DNA from: Andrena cerasifolii
Taxonomy: Eukaryota > Arthropoda > Insecta > Hymenoptera > Andrenidae
Direction: 5' to 3'
NCBI RefSeq assembly: GCF_050908995.1
Contig: NC_135124.1
Span: 2,294,001-2,358,000 of the forward strand
DNA: 64,000 bases
Below are positions 1 to 12,984 of this stretch, piece by piece. Position 1 is the stretch's first letter, and each line of letters opens with the position of its first letter. A model generated the notes under the pieces. The model was not told the DNA's origin, ran no database searches, and worked only from the letters and a program-made list of their open reading frames with translations. The translations under genes were made by a program, and so were the position numbers.

Positions 1-1152
1 TCGAGTTGAGCAAGCACAGCCGTAAACTCTTTTCTGGAAGCAACTCAGCGTACTTTTGACCCCCCCCCCCCCCCCCAATATCTTTGTACTGCAGTTACCC
101 AAAAAACCTGAAACTTCTATTTATCTAGAGTACTTTGCAAACGGAACTAAACCTCCAAATTTCACGTTTCTATCTTTTTTAGTTCATGAGATATTTGAAC
201 TCAAAGTTTCGTTATTTCGACACTGACCGATCATCAAAAATCAGACGTACTTCTCGCAGCCCTAGAAACTTGAACTTTGGTAGAAAGGTAGTGTTTGGGA
301 TACAATGAAAGGAAAAAATTAAAAATCTGGAAAAATCCTCTTCACTAACAATTTATGAAAGAAATTCGATATCTCTAGAACCACTGAACCCATAACCATG
401 AAATTTGATAGGCACGTTCCTCTTAGCCCCCACGTGCTTGCTAAGAAATTTAAAAAAAACTCACCACCCTATTACCGAAAAACGATACATGAAAGTTTTA
501 CGTCGAGCCCCCGCGGGCGCAACGCATGTTTCGGTCCTGACGCCGTAACGTAGTCATCGATTTTCGACCTTATTCTGCGATCTTTAAACGTGTGTAGCTT
601 AGAGCAACGTTAACCGATTTAGATGAAATTTTCAGCATGTATACAACTTACTTCAATCCACAAACGGGTTTTTTGAATTTTCATTACAGGCTCAGAAAAC
701 AATTTTCAACAAAACGACCTTCACTATTTTCATCGTTATTCCGACCAGTTGCAATTTTTTTCAAAATGACGAAACACGTCACCTATGTAGAAAACTAATT
801 ACGCTAGTTTCTAAAAAAAACTCAAGTCGTTTGGACCAATTTTAAAAAAGTTATGCGTTTTTAAAGAGTGTCAACTTACTTTCCGATGCGACTGTACAGC
901 TGTTTGCATTCTTTTATTACTATACCATATATACAGAGTATAGATTAGTAAATAAGACATTTTATTCTAAAAAATTTAAACAATTCGTATAATTCTAGCG
1001 TAAATATAAAAGTATAAGTAATATAATAATACCTGTAGGTAAAATTTTTTTACAATGTAATTACAATTTAGTAATAGCAGCATTGGTAACGTCTGATTTA
1101 CGTTAAATCAGAAAGCAAGTGGAAATTTGTAGCATTGCTCAATAAATCAGTT
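1..1152. other. Intergenic region upstream of Mesh1
   Basis: No convincing gene is seen here. A pure C run lies near 61-76. From about 551 to 895 there is a decayed one-sided copy of the repeat found whole at 47037-47588 and 52962-53914: it shares the phrases 'accttattctgcgatcttt', 'caacgttaaccgattt' and 'gtcgtttggaccaatt' in the same order. The last 150 bases before the Mesh1 ATG are AT-rich and presumably hold its promoter and 5' UTR, but no clear core element is visible. Confidence 0.5.
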
Positions 1153-3484
1153 ATGGAAAACAGTATTTCTACAGCATCTATTACTAATGATCGATTCCAT
1201 GTATCTGGACCTTGTAAATCATGTTGCAGAGATTTGTCCAATGCAGAATTATTAACACTAACAATGAAGTGTATCAATTTTGCAGCAGTAAAACACAAAA
1301 ATCAAAGACGTAAAGATGCAGAACAAACACCATACATAAATCATCCCATAGGTCTGTAACTCTTTACCTACTTACTTGTACAATCAAATAATATATATAT
1401 AGTGAGCGATGCAAATCGGGGACTTATAGCAAAGCATAAAATATTGGTATTACAGCTTTATTTCTCCGTTATACCTACATAACCCTTAGGGAAAGAGAAA
1501 CATGAAAATACGAGTATAATGTAATACCCAGGGTTGCCAGATCAGGCCCGATTTTTGCCAGAGATTTCAATTTCGTTGAGGATTGCAGAATGGCAGGGGG
1601 GGGGGAGAAAAGAAGACCCAAGAAGGAAATAGATATCTAAAATTCATTATAATAATGACTTCTTATAAAGGAGTAATAATAATAATAAAAGTATTATGAA
1701 TATTAGAATTTGTTACAGATTTTAATAGTTTTTTATTTTTGTATGGCATGCTACACCAGTGCAAATGCGTGCCTGCCGAATTCGCTAATATATTTTCTAT
1801 TTTACCAGAGATTTTTATTGTGCCTGCCTGAGGCCGGAGACAACGGTTCAAAACCTGAGACTCCGGCTGAATGCAGAAGATCTGGCAACCCTGGTGATAC
1901 TGTTATATGAAAATAGTGGTATATTAGTAAGTATTTACTGGTATTTTTCTGGTATTCCTATTTGATTACAATTTTCAAGATATTTTCAATTACATTTCTA
2001 CGAAGCAAGTTTAAGGGAGCAGTTTAAAAGGTGCAGGTACATGTACGAGAATGCGGATCAGTTCATTAAAGAATATTGAACCCTTTAATGAACTTATGTC
2101 TATATTTTCTGTTAGGTCTAACTACCAAAATATCTTTAAGCAAATTATCTATTAAATTATAGCATAAAGATATATACTTTAGAAAAGAGGACAATCTCTC
2201 TACACCAGTGAGGGCTAGTTGGGCCATTAAGGAGTCCGACCTCAGAAGGGAATTGGATAAGAATAAACACGGCCATAACAATTCTATGCGTACATTACAT
2301 ATTATCAATATATGTATTAAGAAATTCTTAGAATATCTTTGTTAGCTTGGACGATGATATTTTATAATTTTTATATGAAAACGAAAATAATATACCTGAA
2401 TTGTATTTGTTAGCTCAAGTGGCTTTATCAGTGCTTGCGACTCAAGTTAATGTCAAGAGATTGATCTCTTCTCTAAAATACACATTATCGTCTTTGAGCT
2501 CTACTTAAACTAATATTTTGATTATTAGAGAATTGATATAAGATGCATGAATTTATAAGTTCAACAAAATATAACCGAAAAATACCTATATTTCGTGATG
2601 TGGTTTAAGTCCTTCATATTGAGCAGATAAAAATCTGATTATGTACTTCGGTTTCGGTATTACATTATTCTGGTATGTTCTGATAGTATTTCGCGAAACC
2701 GAAATAATACTGCTTTCGTAACTTAAAAATGAAGAAAAAAGGTATGATTACATAAAATATCTCTTAGGTGTCGCAAATATTTTGATCCAAGAAGGTGATG
2801 TCCATGACTCAGCTCTAATTTTGGCAGCTTTACTACATGATGCGGTAGAAGATACAGATACTACGTTCGAAGAGATAGAGCAAGAATTTGGTAGTGAAGT
2901 TTGTACTATTGTTAGAGAAGTCACTGATGATAAAGAATTACCAAAAGCGGAGCGTAAAAGACTACAAATAGAAAATGCTCCTAGACGAAGTTATAAAGCT
3001 AAGTTGGTTACCTTAGCAGATAAATTATATAATTTGAGAGATCTCCAGAGAACCACACCAGTCGGATGGTCACCAGAAAGAGTGAAGGAATATTTTAAGG
3101 TAATTGAAATAGGAAGAAAAGAATTGTCAATGTAAATGTACATACTAATAGCGAATTCTGTATCCCGCACTGACTCTGTGCTGGAACCAGAAAATCACTT
3201 GGACAGGTTGATTCTTATAGAGCTATCTTCGTCTCTATCAGAAACAACTAATCCAACTCATTTTCTGGCATCAGCACAGAGTCAGTGCGAGATACCGAAG
3301 TCGCTATAAGTCTGCTAAGATTAATCTGTTAAATACAAAACACTAATTACAGTGGTCCAAAGCTGTGGTAGACGGGTGTCGTAAGACAAACGTTAATCTG
3401 GAAAGGGAACTAGATATAATCTTTGCAAATCAAGTATCTCAAGACAGGGAGAGTTGCGTATGTAAAAGAACATTCTTATCCTAA
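1153..3484 (+). CDS. Mesh1: Mesh1/HDDC3-type (p)ppGpp and NADPH phosphatase
   Basis: Three exons join in phase: 1153-1351, 2768-3099 and 3353-3484, giving about 220 aa. Exon 1 ends in the family signature RRKDAEQTPYINHPIG. Exon 2 continues with the HD-domain metal/catalytic block AALLHDAVEDTDTTFEE, then EVTDDKELPKAERKRLQ and ADKLYNLRDLQRTTPVGW. Exon 3 carries the C-terminal WSKAVVDG helix. Metazoan Mesh1 is a small single-domain HD hydrolase that removes the 3'-pyrophosphate of ppGpp and also dephosphorylates NADPH; it lacks the synthetase half of bacterial RelA/SpoT. The start chosen is the first in-frame ATG. The N-terminal 30-35 residues before the HD core (Cys-containing, GPCKSCC) are longer than in the human protein. 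Intron 1 holds a hAT-like MITE and intron 2 a small MITE. The gene is convergent with PSAT1, 266 bp away. Confidence 0.94.
1529..1893. mobile_element. hAT-like MITE in Mesh1 intron 1
   Basis: The ends are inverted repeats, CAGGGTTGCCAGATC on the left and GATCTGGCAACCCTG on the right. Flanking octamers (gtaatacc and gtgatact) match at 6 of 8 positions, as expected for an old 8-bp hAT-type target duplication. A long G run lies near 1596-1606. No transposase is present. Confidence 0.7.
3149..3306. mobile_element. Short MITE (TAGCGAATTC family), Mesh1 intron 2
   Basis: About 158 bp with inverted ends (TAGCGAATTCTGTA and the complement of TACCGAAGTCGCTA) and an inner inverted pair 'gcactgactctg'. 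A second copy lies at 61241-61398 in the intron of the small membrane-protein gene. No coding capacity; likely TA-targeting (Tc1/mariner type), which is inference. Confidence 0.75.
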
Positions 3485-3750
3485 TACTACTGTTTTATTA
3501 ATTAATAATTCTATTGATTGATTCAAAATATAAAAAGAGATGACATTGCGTTTAACAAGGTAATGAATAGATATCACTATTAAATGGTGATTTTGCGAAC
3601 ATTAGAACAAACGTGAAAGCAGATGCATAAATTGTATAAAAGGTTATTTACAAAATTTGTAAATATATTATGTATTTTATAGTACATGTATATAAATTAT
3701 TTTGTATGAAATAATATTTGTCATACACTCAAGATTGTACTACAATTCTC

Positions 3751-6700
3751 CTAATTTTTGTTACAATATTCTTGGAAGAACGACTTCATGTATTCTGCTA
3801 ATTTATCCACCTCATCTAAAGTAATAGCATTATACAAAGATGCTCGAATTCCACCTACGGACCTGTAATGAAATATTTTTGCATTTAATTAAAAACTTTC
3901 TGTGTAAATAGATGATATTGAGTATGTTTGGGGTCATTGGAAACCTATTGTATTATTCCATACGATTGAATTTGTATTAACATTACTTGAAACTCTTTTT
4001 GCACGACATTCCTACCTACTTTGATTTCTATTTGAAAAACAGGAATGACCTCGAAATCTTGGTAACAATAAATGATAAATAAAATTTGAATAGTATATTG
4101 TATGGTTATATATATAAATATATAACAGTATACAACATTTATTGGAAGTAATTTTCATTAAAATCTAGTCCTAATAGTTATAGTCGAATTAACGAAAGTA
4201 GGCACCTGGGCGGCCCGTAGACCGGCGCGTGTGGTTCGGGAGAGACCCAATGCCTGCTCCGTACTTCGTGCGACGTTGCCACGTTGTGTAGCAGATCGGA
4301 CGTCTCTTTCTATCTTCAAGTGCAACTGTGTCTCTCTCACTCGCTCGATAAAACAGATTCCTTCATCTACAAGTCACTCCACGCTAAATCGATCACATTT
4401 TTAGGCTTTGATCAGAATGCAATATGTATTTTGTGAATCACGTGAAATTATGGAAAGGTTTGAGTCATTGTTTAATAGGCTTTGAACTCGGTTACAAAAT
4501 ATAGAGTTAATGGAATTCTTCACCGGTTAATAACAGCTCATGCTGACGTTAATTTTCAAAATTCCATTCTCGAAAGCAGAATATTTCGTACGTGAAATTT
4601 GCAAAATAAAACTTTGGTTATAATTTTAAAAATTACAAAATTAATTTTCCAATATAAAAAAGAGTATTAGAATAGCCCGTACTTTCTAGATTAAAATGAA
4701 AAAAGAATGAATTCAATACGATAAAGAGTTTCCGAGATAAAAATTCACAAGAACAGCTCGGTTTCATGAAAATAGGCAAAAATTGAACAAATTCAAAACC
4801 AGCAAAGTGATGACTGAAATCCCTTCCTATATAATATTTCAGTTTGAACAAAATCCCTGACATCGAGTGCAAAAAGTGATCGATTTGCCGTGGAATGACG
4901 CTAAATAGAATAAGAATCCTATGAGCCTGTATTCCTCGACTTGTCCGCCTTTCATTCTGCATGGCGCTTGCCACAATAGCCAATAAGATTCAACACTCTG
5001 TCAAATCTCTATGGGATGGACGTTGGGTTCGCCCTCTGGAAGAGGATAGCAATATTCACCCGACAAGGACAACGAATACCCTAGCCCCACAGCTAAGTAG
5101 TCGAAAATAATTGGCCAAGGCGTAGGGAGCCGCGTAGGGGAAGCACCAATTGCGAGCCTGGAGTAACGGCAACGTCGCAAATTCTGGCCCCGGTCCCAAG
5201 GTGCCTTCTTTCGTTAATTCGACTATAAGTTCTATTTAAATACATACTCCATCCTATATATGAGCCCTTTATTTTGAAAGTGGCCTAACTCCATTTTTCA
5301 ATTTTTTCCGGTTACCATGGTTACATGTACAACTTTATGTTATTTAGCAGTAAAGCATTTCAGGTTGCTTATAATCCGAGCAAATACGATAATTCTTGAC
5401 ACATAAGTTTTCAGAGTTAGTTCAATAATCGAACCGTGTAGTTTGAAAGTGGCCTAACTCCATTTATACTTAAATCAAGATATTTACTATTAATAATGTC
5501 AGAAAGCAGTGATGAAGGTAATTTTAATTAATTAGTATTTATAAGTTAACCTCAGTTTTTGGACAATTGCGTTAGTTGAATAACCAGTACATTTAATTAA
5601 TATAAAACTTAAAATTTAATATTAAATTTTAGAAATTATTTCACCCATGGGGAAGAATAGAACAAGACTATTTAGTTCAGATAGTGAAGAGAAATAGTAA
5701 CTAATGATTTAAAAAAAAATCGAAAACGAAACAGAATTATAGAACAATATTCGTCTTCAGGGGATGAAGATACGATTAACAATGGAGAAGAGATTGATGA
5801 ATCATACATCCAAAAAGTGCGAAAGATTAAACGGAATTCAGGAAAAAGATATTGTACTCAAACCGGAAATATTGTACCTGAAAAAATTTTCGAAAACAAA
5901 GATTGCCGTTGTCGGAATGCTTGCACAAAAAATTACGATGAAGAAGAAAGAAATAATATTTTTGAGAAGTTTTGGGGTTTGGGAGATTTTAACAAAATCA
6001 ATTTGAAGCATCTTAAATTATGTTGAATGGACTTGGGCACCTTCAAATTTTATAATGAATCTGGTTGTTAATTTTGGAAGTGGCCTAACTCCATTCTTGA
6101 TAAGAAAACGCATATTATTCACTTAATAATTGCCACTATTTTAATAGGAACTATAAATTTAACATCCTTAGATATACTTAAGCAGTATGACTCATTAGTA
6201 TCCTATACGTATATTTTTAAATTCATTGAAACGCAAACCCTTAAATATCTCGATTTGAAGATAAATGGACTTAGGCCACTTTCAAAATAAACGGCTCATA
6301 TTATAAATAGGAAGATATCCATCTTGTCACGATATTATTTAAACTAGGTAGTATTAATCATTGTTATGTAGACTGTTTTCTAATTGTAACTAATACTGAC
6401 CTGTGACCTTTCAACTGAAGCATCCCGCGCGCGATCGCGCCGGAAAGGAACTTTTTCTCAAGTTCCTCATCGCCTTTGTCTATTCTAAATGGTACATTCA
6501 TTCTACTTCGTACATCTGGCTTAACCGGACACGTATAAAACCCTTTCGACTCGTTGATCGTGTCGTATATTTTCTGACTTTTCATAATCGCCAATTCCTC
6601 CATTCCCTCGACACCGCCCTGCTGCTTGATCCATTTGAAAACTAACCCGACTACGTATATTCTAAAAATCAAACAGAAATGCGTTAAAAAATACTAAATA

Positions 6701-9700
6701 CATTTCCTTGGTAAAAATTCCAGAATTGAATAAGCGTTTTCACTTTCAATCTACGCATGAATATGTATCAGAATTCTGCTAATGATTGCGGAAGAATATC
6801 TAATACAATATGCTGTCTAGTACTATGTATATTCATTTTATCGTTAAACAATTTTATCGCGAATGCCTACTGAAATACTGGCGGTGTATTGTGTAAGGAA
6901 TTATCAGTTGCCATAACAGTGAAGTCGAGTACTGCAGGACAAACTTTCATGGCATGACCAAGAACATCATCTCGCACTATCACAAGTGTTACTCCAGCTG
7001 GACCAATGTTTTTCTGTGCACCGGCAAATATTACTGCGAACTGAACAACATGTTATTATAAACCCTTGACTTATCTTTTTCTAAGCCTGTTCATCGTCCG
7101 ATTAAGTATTATTACGTATTGAGTACATACTTTCGAAATATCTAAGGATCTGGAGAGAATATTCGACGACATGTCGGCCACAAGCGGTACTCCATTTGTT
7201 TCAGGAATGTAACTGAACTCAATACCTTAAACAATTAAACGCGCCTCATCATCGACTGTACATAAATAAACGGATTATTGTATATGTTGTTTGTGTATCG
7301 TATTATTATTTATTTACCGTGAACCGTTTCGTTAGCGCAGTAATAAACGTAGGATGCTTTTGAATTCAAATTCCAAGTAGATGGATCAGGGACTTCGGTA
7401 TATTTCGTTGCTTTTGGTAGAACTAAATTCACATTACCGTACTTTGTTGCTTCCTTCGCTGCTTTAGCCGACCAAGTACCTTAACAAATTGTCTTATGTT
7501 AACGTAAAACGCATTAATATCATTTTAATTTTTCTCCAGACCCCACTTACAAGGGAACACCGCGAACCGGGACTCACCGATTGGATCGCAACTTTGTGAG
7601 TTTTTAGAGTGACTCAAAACAAGAACAACGGTGTGTTTCATTTGGGCCCTATCGCACTTTAAGGGGTGAAAACTAACCTCAAAATCAAATTGGCACTTCC
7701 ACTTTTTCGCGTATAACTCTCAAAGTACAACAGGCAGAAAATAATTTTTCAAACAAAAGTTTAATGGTGCAATAAGCGCTACAAACTTGCGTTAACAAAA
7801 TTTTGAAAACAGTTTTTTTCGTCAGTTATATATATTTTTTTAACTCTATTCAAAATTTTGTTAACGGAAGTTTGTAGAGCTTATTGCACAATTAAACTTT
7901 TGTTTAAAACATTTTTCTCTGCCTGATGTACTTTGAGAGTTATACGCGAAAAAGTGGAAGTGCCAATTTGACTTTGAGGTTAGTTTTCACGCCCTTAAAG
8001 GGTGATAAGGCCCAAATGAAAGACACCGTTGTTCTTGTTTTGAATCACTCTAAAAACCCACAAAGTCGCGTTCCAATCGGTGAGTCCAGGTTCGCGGTGT
8101 TCCCTTGTTAGTGCTATGTTCCCTTGTTAGTGCTATGTTCCCTTTTGTCTTGGAATGCATCTTGTTTAGTGGCAGCAAACTTTGATTTCTAATGTAAAAA
8201 ATGAGATTTAAGAAACCTGCTATCATAGATTTAGAATTTACCAGTTACTATGTAATCTGCAGTACCAGTTGTCATCATATTTAGAGGGACAGCTGCAAAA
8301 ATACCTGTTCCTCCTCCTTGCATAAATAAGATTTTATAATTGTCCGGAACGTGCCTGTAAAATTTAAATTAACGTGCCAGACGCACGAAAGAGGTAAATA
8401 AACGATAAAAGCAATCCATAAATGTTCGTTAAAATCGATTAAATTTATCATTTTCAGCGATATAAAATTGCCGTTATTTTGTTGCTCATACCAACTTACA
8501 ATATTTCACGTAACGTTGCTTGAGCATCTTCAATAATATTTTTAAATTCGTTCGATCTATGACTCAGCTCCAAGACGCTAATTTGAGTATTACTGTATGC
8601 CAGCAATTCTCTTTGTACATCTTTTAATACCTATAAAAAAATACACTAACGTTAGGTCCGGCAATTACGATTAAAAGTACAGAGAATAGTATAAAGCAAC
8701 GAATTAAATAAAAATATATTTTCCAAAGATGCGAGGAATGTAATTCACTGTTTCGATGCTTTCTCGTAATTAATGTACGCAGATGATTTAATTAGTGTCC
8801 GCGGTAGTTGAATCAACGAGTTTGACCTTTTACGTAAACGATATCACTGTTTTCCTATACTTTGTCTATCTAAGTTGCTCGTTGACCCAAAAGTAATATA
8901 TTTAAACTGTATTTTTATTTTTCTGCTGATTTTTAACACGAAGTGATATTTACCTCACAAAATTTTATATAATATTTTGTAACTTAAGGGGTCTCCCTAC
9001 CTTGATAGACGAAAAGTGATGCCAAATTTGGGAATTTTTTAAAAGAAAACCATTAAATATATTTACTTCCAGCTATGTGGCTTTATTTGTAAAACTTTGG
9101 ACAATATGAAAAAAAAATTATATGCAAAAATAATGGTTATATCCGGAGTTATAGTGCTTCAAATACAGCGCCTTACAAACAACATATGCGCATTGTTAGC
9201 ATAAAATCAGCCGTTGTAGCTGTCTGAAGTAGAAAATTTTAAAATTTGTGTAATCTGTATGAGTGTGGCTATCGCTTGAACTAGATTAAATGAGAAATAC
9301 TGAAAATTAAGAAAAAAATGGCAGCGTCTAAAACAGACATCGATTTCTGCAAAAAAATTCGCTGGTTTTTTAAGTCGCAAAAGTCTAATTTTGCAAAAAC
9401 CGGCTTAATTTGAATACCAGCAAGAATGGAATATTTACTGAAGATATATGCCAAGTTTGGAGTAATTCGGGTGAGATATCATGCTAACCAATTCGGAAAA
9501 CGTCGTTTTGAGAAAAACGCGTTTAAAATTTTCGGTACCATTTTTTTAATTAATTTTTTTTCTCTAAAAAAAATCCCAAATATCGCGCTCCTTTTCAGGC
9601 CGTCGAGGACCCCCATTAACATATATGTAGCTACATCTGCAGAAAAAGTCATACAAAATACATCAATAATACAAAGTTGATATTATAACAGAGATACTGT

Positions 9701-11500
9701 CCGAAACCAGTGATATACATCCTACTAATATAATAAATGCGAAAGTGTGTTTGGATGTTTGGATGTTTGGATGTTTGTTACTGAATCACGTCACAACTAC
9801 GCAACGGATCTTTCTGAAAATTTGTATATACGTAGTCTAGGACCAGGAATAACATATAACATGGTTGACTAACTGGTGGCTCGCGGGCCACCGGGGGCAC
9901 CTCCGCCTTGCTGCCACGCTGAACGGCCCCCCTTCATACCGACCAAACTCTGGCAATCGCAGTGGATTTCTCCTTCTTTCCTTCTCTTTTCGACTGCGAT
10001 CAGTGCGATCGTCAGAGTCTGGTCGGTATGGAGGGGGGCCGTTCAGCGTAGCAGCAAAGCGGAGGAGCCCCCGGTGGCCCGCGAGCCACCAGTTAGTCAA
10101 CCCTGACATATAGGATACTTTTTATCCCGATTTCTTTAACCGATCTGCACCAAATATTGCATAATATTACTCTCTAGAACCCTGCGGAAAATATAGGCTC
10201 CCATGAAATCTGGGCATCCCACCCCTCCCCCCTTATTTCTCCCTCCCGACACTCCGTGATAATCGAAGTTTTACCTGGGCAACGCCAGGTACTTTAAGCT
10301 AATATATACGTATATGTGTCAGTATTACTTGACACGCGAAGTATTCATTACTTAAACTGAGAATATTGAGTATAGTTATTTTTGACACAGGGAAAAAGTG
10401 AATATTACTGATCGCTATAGCTCCCACACAGCACACGACGTCCCGGGGACGTCCATGTTAGGTCTGTTTTAGGTCTGAACGTCTGAATGTCCTGATTTGT
10501 AAGAATACGTCTTTAAGACCATCTATACAACGTTTTTAACGTTGCGTGCTATCTGAGAATTATTTAGAGGTTAAGGTATTTCTTTCGTCTCAGAGTACGA
10601 ATTAGGTAGTTGGTGGAAACCAGGGATTGTAACCGCTGTCTATCCCGAACCACCGACGAAGTATCAAAGATCGAACATGTTAAGTCTTCTAACCAGATCT
10701 ATACACACGTGTTTATGAACATTTCCTCGCATAATCAATGGAAAATCAAAAACACAAAGGCATTTGTTTAAATGTTTTTGCACGAACGCTTGCAAATAGG
10801 GTTTATAGGTTATGTATATTCTGCATGTATCCTGCACACATAATAATAATACGAATTAGAAATAAAACTATTTGGAATTAAATAAATGAAATAAATTGTT
10901 ATTGAGTCTGGCATTATTTTGAGAACTTCCTTAAAATATTAAATCGAACCAGTACCGATAAACGTCTTATTAAAGACGTCCCGTTTTGTAATATTGGGTC
11001 GTCCAAAAGACGTAGGGTAAAGGACCCAATTACTGTCACCTAACCAATTACTGTCACCTTAAGCTATTTTACTTAAAATAACGAATAAATAAACTATAGT
11101 ATATAATCTATAGTACAGATTATAGGTTGAATCACATAATTCTTTTTGTGTATGACTTTACAACGTTTATTTATTCGTTATTTTAAGTAAAATAGCTTAA
11201 GGTGACAGTAATTGGTTAGGTGTCAGTAATTGGGTCCGTTACCCTATATAAGCCGTTGGTGGGACGTCCCTGGGACGCCTGTGTGCTGTGTGGCTGATCG
11301 TATTCCGAGTTTTACATAATTCCCTCGTATGTACCTGAATTATGCCTTAAGATCGTAAATTGATGTACATACCATGTTTATAAAGATAAAGAATTCGCTC
11401 TGCGAAAATAATAATGTTCTCACGGTACCTGATGTGGTATCTTGGCCGGTCCTGCTCCAAAATTAATTACAACGCTCGAACTGTTGCTTTGGTCGCTCAT
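3751..11500 (-). CDS. PSAT1: Phosphoserine aminotransferase
   Basis: Eight exons join in perfect phase, from 11500 down: 11429-11500, 8500-8630, 8242-8354, 7318-7479, 7131-7225, 6871-7040, 6401-6661 and 3751-3862, giving 371 aa (human PSAT1 is 370). The protein starts MSDQSNSSSVVINFGAGPAK. It contains the cofactor-binding stretch FMQGGGTGIFAAVPLNM, the PLP-lysine site FAGAQKNIGPAG, and ends with GHRSVGGIRASLYNAI. It is a class V, PLP-dependent cytosolic enzyme making 3-phosphoserine from 3-phosphohydroxypyruvate and glutamate, the second step of serine synthesis. The exon 6 donor is best placed at 6870/6871, because only that site keeps the conserved TPPVFQIYVVGL reading. Intron 1 (2.8 kb) and the last intron (2.5 kb) are swollen by repeats. 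Confidence 0.96.
4179..5228. mobile_element. DNA transposon remnant with TIRs, last PSAT1 intron
   Basis: About 1.05 kb bounded by inverted repeats: TATAGTCGAATTAACGAAAG on the left and its near-perfect complement at 5198-5228, extending into AGGCACCT. Flanks suggest a TA-type target. No recognisable transposase is seen inside. Confidence 0.7.
5259..6300. mobile_element. DNA transposon with TIRs and a truncated Cys-rich ORF
   Basis: The TIR TATGAGCCCTTTATTTTGAA is repeated in inverted form at 6281-6300. The subterminal word 'gtggcctaactccatt' recurs at about 5280, 5447 and 6081, suggesting repeated binding sites. On the plus strand, about 5497-6030, are remnants of a protein starting MSESSDEG, then after a gap KDCRCRNACTKNYDEEE, NNIFEKFWGLGDFNK. 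I recall this Cys-rich module from abundant uncharacterised insect transposon-like ORFs. Here it is interrupted by stops and lacks any catalytic domain, so it is dead. Confidence 0.65.
7549..8108. mobile_element. 560-bp foldback element in PSAT1 intron
   Basis: The two halves are long inverted repeats. The ends are ACAAGGGAACACC and its complement, and the arms remain complementary for about 250 bp around a centre near 7810 ('caaaattttg' facing 'caaaattttg'). It lies between PSAT1 exons 3 and 4. The short word 'gctatgttcccttgttagt' is repeated just right of the element. Confidence 0.8.
8988..9615. mobile_element. TTAA-flanked element, PSAT1 intron 1
   Basis: TTAA occurs at 8984-8987 and at 9616-9619. 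The ends start GGGGTCTCCC on the left and (complement) TGGGGGTCCTC on the right. This is the target preference of piggyBac and Kolobok elements. No transposase is present. Its GGGG end resembles the element at 47827-49853. Confidence 0.5.
9726..10300. mobile_element. Arthropod dispersed repeat, host of a nested foldback
   Basis: The stretch 'atgcgaaagtgtgtttggat' followed by 'cacgtcacaactacgcaacgg' is a form I recall from many arthropod dispersed (RTE/SINE-like) repeats. The right side carries 'tacctgggcaacgccaggta', the kind of end also seen at 31731 ('acccggtgttacccgg'). The family assignment is inference. Confidence 0.45.
9863..10102. mobile_element. 240-bp GC-rich foldback element
   Basis: Near-perfect palindrome. 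The arms begin GGTTGACTAACTGGTGGCTC and run about 95 bp before meeting around a central 'cttctttccttctc'. It is much more GC-rich than its surroundings and interrupts the repeat at 9726-10300. Apparent ORFs on both strands are by-products of the palindrome. Confidence 0.8.
10434..11293. mobile_element. Element with AGCACAC ends and GACGTC words
   Basis: The ends are CCACACAGCACACGACGTCC and its approximate complement at 11262-11293. The interior near both ends is made of short, self-complementary words built on GACGTC and 'aaagacgtc'. It is related by end sequence to the elements at 15931 and 41492. Another MITE is nested at 11032-11237. Confidence 0.6.
11032..11237. mobile_element. 206-bp foldback MITE nested in 10434-11293
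   Basis: Two nearly perfect arms of about 73 bp begin GGACCCAATTACTGTCACC and contain the repeated word 'aattactgtcacc'. They surround a short AT-rich centre. No coding sequence. Confidence 0.85.
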
Positions 11501-12020
11501 TGCGAATGCCACTGTCGTACTGGGCGGCTGCTATGGAGAGACTGGACTCTATTTAATGCAGAGAAGATATTCCAGTTCACTGTGCCTCGCTGTGTCTTCT
11601 GATAAACGTCTTACTGGCGCTTTATCAGATACAATTTCTTCTCTGTATCTACTACCAACTTTCTTCGCGTTTTACAATACTTCCGCCGACAAACCCGTAA
11701 TTTCTAACCGATACAGTTAGTCATTCTTTTTTCAATGTACTACTTCCTTTACTTTCCCTTTCAACTTTTGCTTTGTTTACAATCTCTTTATGTAACCGAT
11801 CGCTATAACTTCTTCGGGTCTAGTTGGATAGAGACTGAAATCGATTACTGGATGCCTGATATCCCCTTTCATTCTACTTTATTTGTTCTGCCGTATAGGC
11901 GAGACCTGTTGAACAGGTTTTGATGAAGGAGAATTGCGGATTGGTTGATCGGCGCGATACGATTGTAGAAATGTCCATTGTACCAAACAGCCGCGAAAAT
12001 TGAAATATCTATTAGCGGTA
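11501..12020. other. Intergenic region upstream of PSAT1
   Basis: This probably contains the PSAT1 promoter and 5' UTR, just above 11500 on the minus strand. I see no conserved coding region. Short open frames on the plus strand at 11414-11923 are antisense or chance. Confidence 0.4.
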
Positions 12021-12028
12021 ATGCCAAG

Positions 12029-12249
12029 CAGAGTTGGGCAAAATGTAATCTCATTACAAATTGCAAATTACGATTAAACCGTAATTGATTACACATTATT
12101 TTCTGTAATCGTTCATTTAGGTAGTTGACAAAACCAAATGGTCAAGTACCTAAATTAACAATTACAGAAAATAATGTGTAATCAATTACATAATTACGGT
12201 TTAATGGTAATTTGTAATTTGTAATTAGATTACACTTTGCCCAGCTCTG
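12029..12249. mobile_element. hAT MITE with perfect 8-bp target duplication
   Basis: The ends CAGAGTTGGGCAAA and TTTGCCCAGCTCTG are flanked by identical octamers atgccaag at 12021-12028 and 12250-12257. The arms extend inward ('aattgattacacattatttt') almost to the centre. Ends starting CAG with an 8-bp duplication are typical of hAT non-autonomous elements. Confidence 0.88.
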
Positions 12250-12984
12250 ATGCCAAGAAATTTATTATAATTCGACAATGGTATCGTCATATTGTTATTA
12301 TTACTATTGTACTAAAATATTCTGTAAACACTGTGTTACTCTAACTGACAATTATCTGTGAAATTTTATAATAATGTCTTCAGAGAAATACTACTTTTCC
12401 AGATCACAACAACAAGAGTGTGAAGTAGGCAAAAATGTTGCAATAATATATTGCTCGACGTTTTCTAACGATGTCGGTTTACTGATAAACATGCCAAGTT
12501 AAGTTACTTAATCAACGAATGCCCCCTGCAATGGCATATCGTTATCGTATGATTATGAGAACAAACTACTCGGATGACCTGCGACATATGTGATGTATTT
12601 ACTAGAATTAGATACACAAATACAGACCTAATATGGTTCTTAATTCGAGCCATGTAACATATAATCGCTTAATGGAATATTCATTATCCTTAATCCTTAA
12701 TAATATATAAGTGAAAGCGGTAGGTATCATTCGTATTTATACATTTAAAAATTGACAAATATTATAAAACTGCGCATTTGCAGTTTTTACATCATCCTAA
12801 ATAATAAAATTATTTCGTAAAATACTTGAAGTATTAGATTTATGTACATATGTATATAACGTATGTATCATGTACATTGATTTTTTTATACAATTTCGCA
12901 GTTTAACATTTTCTATTATACAACATATAATAATGGAGGTAGAATACAACTTTCAGTATCCGAACACGTGTTATCTGATCGTTC

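Noticed and set aside
9837..10113. Arg/Pro-rich frames on both strands
   Set aside because: They are produced by a GC-rich palindrome, so both strands stay open by symmetry.
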